Positions 22,299-32,692 of a stretch of DNA of 64,000 nucleotides are shown in pieces; position 1 is the first letter of the stretch, and each line of letters begins with the position of its first letter. Origin of the DNA: Schistocerca nitens (taxonomy: Eukaryota > Arthropoda > Insecta > Orthoptera > Acrididae); assembly GCF_023898315.1 (NCBI RefSeq), contig NC_064622.1, forward strand, positions 177,712,178 to 177,776,177, written 5' to 3'. The notes under the pieces were generated by a model that saw nothing but the letters and a program-made list of their open reading frames with translations, was not told the origin of the DNA and made no database searches. Made by a program: the position numbers and the translations under genes.

Positions 22299-23524
22299 AT
22301 GTACACCAACGAAGAGAAGGTAGAAACGATAATCATCTGTGGGGAATGTAAGTTAGCAAAACAGGAATTGCAATACTGTTTTCTTATGTATGGGTACATT
22401 AAGTACAGTAGTTTAGTCCTTTTAAATACTGTTGTGTAGAGTAGGCATACAGTAAAGGCTGTCCTTCCTACAAACTGCATCGACATAACGTTTATTATTA
22501 TTATTATTGTTGTTGTTGAACGTAGGCGAAATGCTATGCAGGCAGCGGAACTGTACAGAGAGCGATATCCTGACAAGACCCCACCTTCCCGACGGTTGTT
22601 TCCTCGTCTTGTTGCGACGCTTCGGGAAACTGGAAGTTTCAGTCCACGACAACGCAATTGTCTTAGCACTCGCACAGACGAAGCTGTCGAAGTTACTGCT
22701 TTAGCTTCCATTGCTGTGAATCCACATGTGAACACACGACAGCTTGAACATGAGATTGGCATCCCTAAAACCAGTGTACATCGTATTCTTACACGTCACC
22801 GGTTCCATCCTTACTATGTACACCTACATCAAGAATTACACAGGAATAATTTCCAGAATCGTGTACCGTTCTGTCAGTGGACACAGTAGCAAATCCTCGC
22901 CAACCCGAACTTCTTCTCCAATGTTCTTTTTCCCGATGAATGTTCCTTCTCAAACAAAGGACAGGCAAATACAAGGAACATGCATTATTGGTCCAGCGAC
23001 AGCACACGATGGCTTAGGTGGAACATCAGTGTCAATGGAGAGTTAACGTCTGTTGTGGGATGCTTGGTGCTACAATTATTGGCCCCTATTTCATCAGTGG
23101 TAGTCTAAACAGCGCAGCGTATGCCAACTTCCTCAGACGAATTCTTCCCGCACTTCTGGATGAAGTGCCGCTAAGAACCAGAATGCTTATGTGGTATCAA
23201 CACGATGGATGTCCAGCACATAATGCCTTGCGTGCACGTCTTGTTCTGAACGGAAGGTATCCTGCCAGATGGATTGGTCGAGGAGGAACAGTTACTTGGC
23301 CTGCTAGGATTCCTGATTTAAATCCTCTGAACTTTTTTCTTTGCGGATGCATTAAAGACGTCGTCGATCACGATATTCCAACAACTGCAGAGGACATGCA
23401 GGAACGTATCGTGCTTGCTTGTAATTCTCTTCAGCAGGCAACACTGGAAGCAGTAAATAATTCTTTCATTCAACGAGTGCACCAGTGTATCGTTGTGCAG
23501 GGTCACCCCTTTGAGCACGTTTGA
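22299..23524 (+). pseudogene. DD41D-type transposase, broken
   Basis: Begins MYTNEEKVETIIICGEC, is split by a 174-bp insertion, then continues RRNAMQAAELYRERYPDK, PSRRLFPRLVATLRETGSF, IGIPKTSVHRILTRH (helix-turn-helix) and FFSNVLFPDECSF (first Asp). A stop lies at 22887-22889 and a frameshift near 23015. The C-terminal frame reads MWYQHDGCPAHNA (second Asp) and, 41 residues further, the third site in PDLNPLNFFLCG, where the family Asp is replaced by Asn. It ends GHPFEHV at 23524. The 41-residue spacing puts it with the DD41D (rosa-like) lineage. Inactive. Confidence 0.85.
22351..22524 (+). repeat. Short retroposon insertion with 7-bp target duplication
   Basis: The transposase reading frame is restored exactly if 174 bp are removed between GAATGTA (22344-22350) and GAACGTA (22518-22524, one mismatch). 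The insert ends in (TTA)n(TTG)n (22492-22517), a microsatellite tail typical of LINE/SINE insertions. The GT...AG ends resemble an intron, but splicing would break the frame. Confidence 0.65.
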
Positions 23525-23923
23525 ATGTTCTACTCCTGGGCATTGGTACAGGAGGGTCAGTCAGTTTTGTGTTATGTTTTTACTTGGTTTTCATTTGTTT
23601 CCTGACAACTCCAGCAAGTGATCCTGGGTTGAGTCAATGTTGTATTACGTAATTAATTACGTTGTGTTTCAGTGAATGGTACACTGTGATGCATTTTAAA
23701 ATAGGTCTTTAGAGAGGAAATGAATTATCGAATAAAAAATACAGGGTGCCATTTAAAAAAGTCATACCGCTGTTCTTGTCTTTGTAAAAAAAAACAAAGC
23801 TGCAACGAAGGCAGTCATGCTTATTATGTCCCCCTGATGGCTAAAGAACATTTGTTTGAAACATTTTGTAATTTGCACGTAGACAAACAGTTATTTAGGG
23901 TGGTCAAGATAAATGGGCCAACA

Positions 23924-23941
23924 TATATATAGTATATATAT

Positions 23942-23994
<53 letters not shown>
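23924..23994. repeat. (TA)n and (TG)n microsatellite
   Basis: About 20 bp of TA-rich repeat, then about 25 TG units, directly at the right end of the DD41D element. Confidence 0.95.
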
Positions 23995-23997
<3 letters not shown>

Positions 23998-24670
23998 GCG
24001 CGCACACATCCCCTCCCAGCAACTTCAGGTTAAAATAGACTCCGCATAGTAACAGCAGTGGATGCAGTTAACTCCACACGCGCTCGCAAAAGTATGGGAA
24101 GAAAATGTTTATCGTATGGGAGGTTTATCAGGCGTCCGATGGTGAGCTCTTGGAACGCCTAGTGCTGCGGTGGTATTCTAGTATCAAGTCGATGGGATAC
24201 GTGCCGTAACAGTTGCCGGTAAAACAGTGAATCGGTCGACGACAAACTTTTCAAATATTGCTTGAATATCGTATTTAATATCCTGCACAGTCGTTGGAAA
24301 AAATAACATAGGTAGCACTCCAAAAGGCACGTTTATTATATTTTTAACCGCTCTAATGACGTATATAGCCTTAAAACTAGACTACCACCAAGATTGTCCG
24401 AAAACGTCGGCTACAAAATTTCCTCTGCATGGCTCCACTTTTGTTAAGTGATTCACGCGTCTTTAGTAGATGTTCATATTTTTTCCACCGTGCGGCAGTG
24501 CGGCACAGTAGATTATTATTTTGTAGTAATGCACAGTTCTTTGCAGTAATGCCTAATATATTGGAAATTATTGTATATTAATGCACAGTATTATGAAACC
24601 TACAGTGCAATAAATTAGTTAATCAGTTAACAACCAGCCAAACAATTGCTTAATTACTGAATCAAAAATT
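23995..24670. other. Interval without recognisable gene
   Basis: AT-rich, no coding potential recognised. Confidence 0.4.
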
Positions 24671-24685
24671 AATCGATAAACAATG

Positions 24686-24903
24686 GTCCGCAGCTCGTGG
24701 TTGTGCGGTAGCGTTCTCGCTTCCCACGCCCGGGTTCCCGGGTTCGATTCCCGGCGGGGACAGGGATTTTCTCTGCCTCGTGATGACTGGGTGTTGTGTG
24801 CTGTCCTTAGGTTAGTTAGGTTTAAGTAGTTCTAAGTTCTAGGGGACTGATGACCATAGATGTTAAGTCCCATAGTGCTCAGAGCCATTTGAACCATTTT
24901 TTT
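24686..24903 (+). repeat. Chimeric SINE: Gly(CCC)-type tRNA head on the common tail
   Basis: The head reads TGCGGTAGCGTTCTCGCTTC then CCACGCCCGGGTT and GGGTTCGATTCCCGG, which resembles a glycine tRNA with CCC anticodon. The remainder (TTAGGTTAGTTAGGTTTAAG onward) is the tail of the main Leu/Ser-headed SINE. Perfect 11-bp repeats GATAAACAATG at 24675-24685 and 24904-24914 define the insertion. Confidence 0.9.
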
Positions 24904-24914
24904 GATAAACAATG

Positions 24915-25500
24915 TATTGTGGATAATTCTGCGATAAACACTGTGAATGATTTCTTTTTCAGCAGCTACTTCCTATGGGAAAATCTGCACGCGTAAGCAA
25001 ACATTTGACTTTCTGCGAGATGTACTGTGGCCAGCAAGTAGTAACAGTCGAGTCCCGGCTATACAGTCAAAATCGTCTAAAGCAGTCCTTTTCAGCTGAC
25101 TGCTCTCCATGAAAGCCGATTGCGATTAATTTTGTCGACATTGTGGATGAGGTGGAACTAGGCTGAACCGAAACAAGACTGAATTGACGTAGCCGGTAAA
25201 CAGGGGCTGGACGGATCAACTAACTTCGTAGCAAGTACGATCCGCGTTCGTGATTTTGTTTGCAAAATGTAAAATATCGAGTGAAAAATTTCAATAAGGG
25301 CATTCCGACTTCTAATTCGTTATCAGCAACCTCGAATCCGCTAAATTTACAAATTTTGATCCGCCGTACTGGGTATGCCAGTTTGATTTTTACGAAATAA
25401 CAGTGCCTATGTTTGAAGAAGTACGATGCAGTGTACCTTCTGACATGACCGAGAATACATTTAACGTACGAGTGCAGGTTGTAGACACATGGTTGACGAC
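24915..25500. other. Interval without recognisable gene
   Basis: No gene or repeat structure recognised. Confidence 0.4.
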
Positions 25501-25504
25501 GTAT

Positions 25505-25690
25505 GGAAGTTTGGATCTGTCTGTGATTAAGGTAACCGCTCGTTCTAGGCGGGAAATTCCGGTTCGAGTTCCGGTGCGTTTCAAATTTTGGTTGTCTTCA
25601 TTCCAGTGCACAACTGATGGTGGTTCATAATCGCAATATCCTGTATAATTTGAATTTTGTAATTCTGACGTCGGATTCGTAATGAGCGAC
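25505..25690 (+). repeat. tRNA-like SINE fragment, fourth family
   Basis: A tRNA-like head (TAACCGCTCGTTCTAGGCGG, B-box GGTTCGAGTTCC) is followed by TTGGTTGTCTTCATTCCAGT and CAACTGATGGTGGTTCATAA, a body I associate with another orthopteran tRNA SINE. Ends not defined. Confidence 0.55.
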
Positions 25691-25799
25691 GCCAAAAACC
25701 ATATAAGAACTGTTTTGTAAGATTTTAGATTCGTTTTTCTGCTACGTGGAGGTTTCGAAACGAGTTGGCCCACTGTGCGTCGTCAAGAGAAAGGGCAAA

Positions 25800-26110
25800 G
25801 GCAGTGAACACGTGGCCAGGCGTGAGTCGTTTAGCGCGCCGTATAATGCTCCGACAGCCCCCACCCCCGGCCGGAAGGAGGCCTGTGGAGCCGTGGCGGC
25901 CAATTTGACGCCGCGGGGGAAAGCGCGCGTGGTAGTGCGTGTGCGTGCGCAGCCGCAGCTATCGATCGGGCTGCTGCTGTTGGGACGACAGGCGCCGCCG
26001 CTGTAGCAGCAGCCGCCGCCGCCGCCACTTCATGGACTCTCCCTCCGGTAGCTGACCTGTCGCCACGTCTGCTCACTGGTCGCGTCCGCGAGCTGTACTG
26101 TTCGCGCCGT
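25800..26110. promoter_or_regulatory. CpG-rich island, possible promoter/first exon
   Basis: A sharp local rise in G+C and CpG (CGCGCGTGG, CGCCGCCGCTG, CCGCCGCCGCCGCC) within AT-rich DNA. Open frames exist on both strands: 25746-26006 plus, and 26076-25831 minus, the latter with an alanine run of seven. Such islands often mark promoters or 5' exons of developmental genes. I recognise no protein domain, so this is only a candidate, and GC-rich satellite-like drift is an alternative. Confidence 0.35.
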
Positions 26111-26330
26111 GTAACGTCCTCGGCGTGGTGGCTGTTCTGTTGCGAATTACAGGATGGAAAGAACTCGAACGAAATCGACTAGATTCACCATTTTCTTATC
26201 ACTTCCAACTTCAGCTAGCAAACGACTCTGTTTTAATGCGTCTACGTCCACGAAAGCAAAAGGAACACGCAGAATTAACTAGTGCTGAATTATGTGTAAT
26301 TGGCTTGTTTATTGGCGTGTTACACTTGAA

Positions 26331-27553
26331 AGGAGTGGTCCCCAGCGGTGGGATAGAGTTTTTGAAATAAAATACAGTATATGGTGATGTAGGTTAAGAT
26401 CCCAGATATCACATCCTGCAGCCATTCACCCTCATTGGCCTTCCGTGCGAGTAACTGACGAAAAAAATCTCGGAATTTTGTATGGTGCTCAATACCATTA
26501 AAAAAAGAAGTCGATTTATGTAATGTGGCCGTGCGGTGTAGTGGATAGGATAATCGCGTCATATGGAAGAGGATGCGGGTTCGATTCTCATTAGGGGCAA
26601 TAATATTTTTTAAAATCTTTCTCGAAATGACTTTAATCATGATTTTTATTTAGTTAATTGGTTTAAATGTAATTTTTTACTTTTGTTCCTTTGTCACATT
26701 ATTTTAATCATCCCACGATTTTTTCATTTTTTCTTTATATCATTCTTTTTCCAGTGGGAATTTTTGTGAAAATGGATTTAACTGTATTTATCTATTGTAA
26801 CATTCAATTATTTGAAAATTCTGTTCAGTCAGTTAAACAAGAGGACCATATAATCCATTCTTGTTGACTATGCAGTGATGTAAAAAACGTATTTTCGTTA
26901 CCAGATGTGCAATTTTTTGCATGGTAATCATAATACAAACATTTAAAACATAACCCAAATACTTATTGTACTATGAAAATATAACGCATATGAAGATTTA
27001 AATGAAAGAAGGGTTTACAAGTATAACGAAACCCAAACGAAATGAGGAAAAGGTATAATGAACGCAATTATATGAAGAAAAAAACATGTTAACAAAAGAA
27101 ATTAAATCGAAATTAATACACAAAATTAATTAAACACAATTGAACAAAGATTTCAAATGGAAAAAGAATGACGGGAAGAAAAATGAGAGCACTTGGAAAT
27201 GTTGATACTATGAATAAAATGTGACAAAGGAATGGAAATAAAGTACATTTAAATCAGTTAATTGAATAAAAATGATTCAGTCATTTCGATAAATATTTTA
27301 AAAAAGTTACGGCAACTGGCGAGATTCGAACGCCACAACCTCATGCAAGTGAAACTACAATCCTAGCCATAATACCACACTACTTAATACACCTTTTTTA
27401 ACGCTATTGCGTGTCACACAAAATTTCGATTTTTTTTTTTCGTAACTATTCGCAAATAGGGTCCACCAGGGTGAATGGCTGCAAAGTGTGATACCAGAGA
27501 TCTTAACAAACGTACCAGTGTAGATGGTTTTACGAAGTCGAGCCCACTCTCCT
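26331..27553. mobile_element. Foldback element A with tRNA-like sequences in both arms
   Basis: Left arm starts AGGAGTGGTCCCCAGCGGTG. The reverse complement of the right end starts AGGAGAGTGGGCTCGAC, and both share TTAAGATC, then TATCACA, TGCAGCCATTCACCCT and further blocks for about 450 bp. Each arm holds a tRNA-like stretch: 26526-26600 plus (GTAGTGGATAGGA, GGGTTCGATTC) and 27310-27390 minus (GCGTTCGAATCTCGCC). The spacer is AT-rich and non-coding. Target duplication not resolved. Same family as 28561-29675. Confidence 0.75.
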
Positions 27554-27638
27554 AGTTAGTAAACAACGTTGTCCGCTACTGAAATATGACAGCAGTCGGA
27601 AAGCAGTCAATACCGACAAACTCAATCGATTTCAGCAA

Positions 27639-27844
27639 GCCGCGCGGGATTAGCTGAGCGGTCTAGGGCGCTGCAGTCATGGACTGTGCGGCTGGTCCCG
27701 GCGGAGGTTCGAGTCCTCCCTCGGGCATGGTTGTGTGTGTTTGTCCTTAGGAGAATTTAGGTGAAGTAGTGTGTAAGCTTAGGGACTGATGACCTCAGCA
27801 GTTAAGTCCCATAAGATTTCACACACATTTGAACATTTTTTTTT
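27639..27844 (+). repeat. tRNA-derived SINE (variant family) with target duplication
   Basis: Head GATTAGCTGAGCGGTCTAGG, B-box GGTTCGAGTCC, body TTTGTCCTTAGGAGAATTTA, tail ATTTCACACACATTTGAAC plus poly-T. Flanked by TTCAGCAA at 27631-27638 and 27845-27852, extendable by T residues. Confidence 0.88.
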
Positions 27845-27852
27845 TTCAGCAA

Positions 27853-28555
27853 CCTCCCAGAAAACCTTCTTACAGTGTGCATAAAGTTCAAGGAAAGCGT
27901 GCATAATGTAATGCGCAAGTTGTTCTGTCCTGCGAGCAGATTAGGATGGAAGCTGAGGCTGTCTCTTGTGAATACAAGCTGGAATATTTTCAGATAAGGA
28001 AACTCGGCGGGGAAAAGGACGAGGAACTCTGAATAATAATTGAGACTGAACAACAAAGTAGGACTGGAAACTGCTGTCGAATCCTACGAGGCACTAAGAC
28101 ATTGACTGTGTTGTGCAATCCTGTATGTCCCCTGTGCAGCTAAGCGTCACGAGAAACGAAGTCCCGTCCCGGGGGCAGTGTAAAGCAGGTTCAGCGTCTG
28201 AGGAAGACTGAGATCGGAAACTAAATGCCTCTCGCTGTACTCCTGACCTCGGCTCTCTCCAGAAGCTTCTAAGCTGTTGGTCACGTAGCTCACGCTACCC
28301 TTATCACAGAAACATAGTTCTCCCTCCTGTCTAGCGTCCCTGCTGACGTTAGGTTACTCATTTACTGGCACACTTCGTGCAACATTATAACCTTGGCTAT
28401 ACACTCAAAATACTTCGTTACTTGTTTGCGAGGCATACGCGACGAAATTCGGAAATTTAATGTGAAACCTTTGTATAGTTCCATTGCTCTGGGCAGGTTA
28501 GGCATATGCGCAGCAACAGGCAATTCGTCACAGATGTTACACCGGCCAAAAATTT
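27853..28555. other. Interval without recognisable gene
   Basis: Moderate composition, no recognised ORF or repeat. Confidence 0.4.
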
Positions 28556-28560
28556 CTTAG

Positions 28561-29675
28561 AAGGAGAGGTCCCTAGCGCTGGGATCAACTTTCTGAAATA
28601 GTAATGTATGTTAAGGACCCAAGTATCACATCCTGCAGCCATTCATCCTGGCGGGTCCTCGTTTGCTATTAATCAACGGAATTTCGCCTGATGGTCTGCA
28701 GTTATAAAAAAAGTAATGTTATACTATTTTCATTTTTAAACCTTTATCGAAATGACGGTGACAATTATTTGCGTTCGATTAGTTAGTTTATTTCTATTCC
28801 ATTGGCACACTTTTATCATAGTACTAAATTTTCATTTGCTATCTTTTTTTCTTTCCTCTTTTTCCCACGTGGAATCTTTGTTCGTGTGATTTTAATTATT
28901 TACATGTGTTAACTTCAGTGTAATTTCCTCTGTTTTATCGTCCTATAATTTTGTCCATCTTATTGCGTTAATTATATCTATATTATTTTCCTTGAATTAT
29001 GTTTACTTATAAATCGTTTCCTTCGATTAAATCGTCTTCTGCGTTATTTTGTCCATAGTAGAATAAATAGTTGCCTTTTATATGTATGTATGACGATTTC
29101 CACCAAGAAAATGTACATCTTGTAATAGGAAACACTTTTCTGACACCATAGCACATTTTTTTACTGATAGATCGTCATTTTCAAGTATTTAAATATTATG
29201 ATAGACAAATAAAAACAATGAACTTCAATGTTCAAATATTCAAAATGGAAAAAGAATGATAGCAGAAAAATTAAAGAAAATGGAGAAGTTACTGTGGTGA
29301 TTAAAATGATGTGGGAAAGGAATAGAAATAAAAAGTACATTTAAACCAACTAATTGAATAAAAATAATGATCGAAGTCATTTCGATAAAGACTGAAAAAT
29401 AAAAAAAATTCATAGTCCCCAGACAGGATTCGAACACACAACCTTTTTGTACATGACAATAGCTTAACCATTGCGCTACGTAGGCGCTCAGTATAAAAAT
29501 ACTTTTTTTTAAAGCTGAACAGTATCATATGAAATTCCAAAATTTTTTCGTCAATTTCTCGCAAACGAGGGCTCACCAAGGTCAATGGCTGAAGGATGTG
29601 GTACCTACGACCTTAACCTACATCACAGTGTAGATTGTTTCCAAAAGTTGATTCCACCGGTGGGTACCTCTCCTT
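28561..29675. mobile_element. Foldback element B, sister of element A
   Basis: Left end AAGGAGAGGTCCCTAGCGCT and reverse-complemented right end AAGGAGAGGTACCCACCGGT match each other and element A. They share CATCCTGCAGCCATTCATCC-like blocks and a common AT-rich arm interior. The right arm has a well-preserved tRNA-like sequence on the minus strand (29415-29490: GTAGCGCAATGGTTAAGC and TGTTCGAATCC). The left arm has lost its tRNA-like part. Confidence 0.75.
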
Positions 29676-29919
29676 ATTAGTTGGATTTCTGTCTGTAAGG
29701 CATGTAAAAAAAAGTTACACAATTGCAGTAGGATAACATAATGGACTGATATGAGGGATGGATTCCTGACCGGAAATGTAGGAAAAAAGGATCGTATGAA
29801 CAATTGTCCAGAAACGGACGGTGTGCGTGCAAAGAAAACAAACGCTCCGAGAACACATTACGGAGCTGCATCACATCTTCGTCGTAATAAATGTTCAGAG
29901 TGGCCTCCACGGGATTCCA

Positions 29920-30240
29920 GGTGATGGGGATAGTAGCGGTTGTCATGCAGGGTACACATAATCATACTTTAGCTTGCACCATTTTGACGGGCCGCTTGCA
30001 TGTAGCTTGTACTAGGGTTCGTCTCAATATCCTATAGAACCCGGTTCTCAAAATTTGGTGTACGCACAGCCCGCCGCCTCCCTGCACGTTCGTCTGTCTG
30101 GAAAGACCCAACGCCCAAAAAGGGCTTGAAATGTTGTCTGATACGGTTGGTGTTTGTGAGGGTACTTGTTTTAGTGTAGCCGTGTTGTGTCTCGACCTTC
30201 CCCATCTGCGTGGCCTTACACAAACACCATCTCGGGTTGT
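29920..30240 (-). pseudogene. DD41D/DUF4817-type transposase, N-terminal fragment
   Basis: Minus-strand frames read EMVFV, then QPYQTTFQALFGRW and RRAVRTPNFENRVL followed by a stop and DIETNPSTSY, matching the N-terminal region of the IS630/mariner-type transposases elsewhere in the window. The frame shifts at least twice. No catalytic region. Confidence 0.55.
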
Positions 30241-30299
30241 TCCCTACTTGAATACCGGACCATTCTGCTGCTTGCAGTACGCTGGCTTAGGCAACCTGT

Positions 30300-30510
30300 G
30301 ACAGACCGCAGAAAGCTTCTACGACATCTTCGTAAGGTGAAGAAACAAATTTTAGGTCTCGTTCAAATACATCCAGGCAGAATGTTTTCCCCTCTTCCCA
30401 TTTTCAAGTGGAACAGGCTAGCGAAAGACTGGAAACGATGTGAAGTACTCTCCGCTATGCATTTTATAGTGGTAGTTGGGTAGTATGTAGGAGTATGTAG
30501 ATGCACATGT
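30300..30510 (+). repeat. Possible CR1-like LINE 3' end
   Basis: Short segment with FPLFPF-type reading and a terminal GGAGTATGTAGATG motif resembling the GTAGATG-tailed LINE at 17890-19950. Weak evidence. Confidence 0.35.
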
Positions 30511-30625
30511 CGCTGAACGGACGGAAGTTTGCAAACCACTCGTCGCCAGTAAGAGTCCAGTGTGTCGTTCCACGCACTCGGTACACGGCCCACTCTTCTA
30601 ACCTGCGTAAATGATCCTCCATTAG

Positions 30626-30823
30626 TCGGCCGGGGTGGCCGAGCGGTTCTAGGCGCTACAGCCAGGAGCCGCGCGACCGCTACGGTCGCAGGTTCGAATC
30701 CTGCCTCGGGCATGGATGTGTGTGATGTCCTTAGGTTAGATAGGTTTAAGTAGGTCTAAGTTCTAGGGGACTGATGACCTCAGATGTTAAGTCCCATAGT
30801 GCTCAGAGCCATTTGAACCATTT
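30626..30823 (+). repeat. tRNA-derived SINE (Leu/Ser-type head)
   Basis: Full-length copy with head CGGCCGGGGTGGCCGAGCGG and B-box GGTTCGAATCC. Imperfect flanking repeat starting GATCCTC (30613 and 30824), 11 of 14 matching. Confidence 0.88.
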
Positions 30824-30839
30824 GATCCTCAAATAATTT

Positions 30840-31350
30840 CAAGATCGTTTAAGAAACTATCATGTTTGCTGGTGCCACAAGCATACTAATCGACGGTCTC
30901 AACATCACAAGACTCAGGTCACACTGGAAGTTAGATTAGGAGCAAGTAAGTTCTCAAACCCCACACCCATGCAGTCCGTCTCCAAAGGTGTTATCATCTT
31001 AGACCAGGGGAAGAATAAATGGCACAAAGCTGAAATATCTTATTTTTTTCTACCTGTATAATTTGGAACAAATATTGCAGAGAGTAAAAAGTCCATGTAA
31101 TAGTGTTCATCGTCTTACTTTACAATTAAATAAAATAACGACGTTTACTTTTTTCTTCCTGCTTGTTTCGTATTTAACAGAAGTCTCTTCACTTGCATGA
31201 GGAAACGTGTAGAGCGTCATATAGTAAATGTTTGTGAACTGTCGGGTACTCGAAATAATATCGAAAATATCTCATAAGAACAGATCTGTGGCTGTGTGCT
31301 CTGACACGTCACTCAGGAGGCGCGCGATCATTAGCTTCAGTGAACTTCCA
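30840..31350. other. Interval without recognisable gene
   Basis: No coding or repeat structure recognised. Confidence 0.4.
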
Positions 31351-31366
31351 CAGTTCATGACTCAAA

Positions 31367-31555
31367 AATGGCTCTGAGCACTATGGGACTCAACTGCTGA
31401 GGTCATTAGTCCCCTAGAACTTAGAACTAGTTAAACCTAACTAACCTAAGGACATCACATACATCCATGCCCGAGGCAGGATTCGAACCTGCGACCGTAG
31501 CGGTCTTGCGGTTCCAGACTGCAGCGCCTTTAACCGCACGGCCACTTCGGCCGGC
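31367..31555 (-). repeat. tRNA-derived SINE with 13-bp target duplication
   Basis: Minus-strand copy of the main SINE, exactly bounded by TTCATGACTCAAA at 31354-31366 and 31556-31568. The perfect duplication suggests a relatively young insertion. Confidence 0.93.
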
Positions 31556-31569
31556 TTCATGACTCAAAT

Positions 31570-32358
31570 AATGTTTGTATCAGAACCTGCTCTACAGCTG
31601 GAACAGGAGAAAGGTACGGCTTCGAAATTAAAGCGTGCGGTGAAGCACTGAGTCGGATTACAATGGTATAGCGTTGCCTACCAAATGCAAGTACCTCGTT
31701 CCGCTAAACAACTTGATTTGCCAGGAAGGTTCACCGTAATTGCCATGTTTTAAAATGAAATACTGTTATTTTGCTAAAAAAAAAGGTACTGAAGGCATAA
31801 GTTTAAACACTGCAACCTGATGTGCAAGTCCAAGTGCCGCACATAACCCAGCTGTTCAAACGTATCGTAATATTAATGATAAACCTTCCTGATCCGTGTA
31901 ATAGTTGGTTAGACGTTTTTTATTGTGTTAGTAAGAAGTCTTGCGGCAGTCTGATTCAGTACATGAGGGAGAAAAAGAAAAAAATTATGACAGCAAAAAA
32001 TGGCACAATGCTGTACGTATCAATTCAATGTTTTCTTATAAATAGTATGATGAATCTAAATTTCTTATTAATTTCGAGAGGAACTGTTTCGTGATGCATT
32101 ACATAGGTGATTAAAACTGTTCTTGCGAGGTAGTTGCAAATTAGTTGTTTCATAACGTCAGTAGTCCAGCACATCCTCCAAAAATATAATTGTTCCACCT
32201 AGCTGAAAAAGGCCTGCTTCGCTTGATCTTATTTTCCATCTGTTTTCTGAATTGGCGAAAAATGTCTACGTAGTCGTCTCATTTGTATAGCATCAAACTT
32301 ATTCAAATTATATTCTTATGCGCGATATTTGGTGTTTTGCTTACGGATACAAAGACGA
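31570..32358. other. Interval without recognisable gene
   Basis: The plus-strand open frame 31822-32094 has no recognised domain. Otherwise AT-rich. Confidence 0.4.
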
Positions 32359-32374
32359 GCAAGCTTTGTTGTTG

Positions 32375-32677
32375 AAACTTCCTGGCAGATTAAAACTGTG
32401 TGCCGGACCGAGACTCGAACTCGGGAACTTTGCCTTTCGCGGGCAAGTGCTCAGGAGTGCTGGTTCTGCATGGTATGCAGGAGAGCTTCTGCGAAGTTTG
32501 GAAGGTAGGGGACGAGGTACTGGTGGAATTAAATCTGTGAGGACAGGGCGTGAGTCGTGCTTGGATAGCCCGCGAAAGGTAGAGGTCTCGAGTTCGAGTC
32601 TCGGTCCGGCACACAGTTTTAATCTGCCAGGAAGTTTCATATCAGCGCACACTCCGCTGCAGAGTGAAAATTTCATT
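32375..32677. mobile_element. 303-bp foldback retroposon with two inverted tRNA-like units
   Basis: Flanked by perfect 15-bp direct repeats CAAGCTTTGTTGTTG (32360-32374, 32678-32692). Inside, AAACTTCCTGGCAGATTAAA is repeated as its reverse complement near 32635. The inverted arms (about 85 bp) each contain a tRNA-like half with CCGAGACTCGAACTC and CTTTCGCGGGC, so a B-box GAGTTCGAGTC occurs on both strands. The outer right part has ACTCCGCTGCAGAGTGAAA. Open frames on both strands (32318-32719 plus, 32676-32341 minus) follow from the palindrome and are not genes. TSD length suggests retroposition; the inverted layout is atypical of SINEs. Confidence 0.88.
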
Positions 32678-32692
32678 CAAGCTTTGTTGTTG

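Larger units (their letters stand above)
21859..23922 (+). mobile_element. DD41D (Tc1/mariner superfamily) element with ~240-bp TIRs
   Basis: Left CAGGGTGTCCCATTTATCTT and the right end near 23917 match as inverted repeats that extend about 240 bp (21859-22110 and about 23690-23922), including the shared CAAACTGTTATTTAGGGTG-like stretch. The right terminal bases are diverged. It contains one broken transposase (22299-23524) and a small inserted retroposon (22351-22524), and is followed immediately by a TA/TG microsatellite. Confidence 0.88.

Noticed and set aside
22344..22524. Spliceosomal intron in the DD41D transposase
   Set aside because: GT-AG splicing gives the wrong frame, whereas removal of the insert with one 7-bp duplicate restores it.
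30300..30510. Promotion of the weak LINE 3' end to a confident LINE call
   Set aside because: Only a short tail motif and a few residues match; kept at low confidence.
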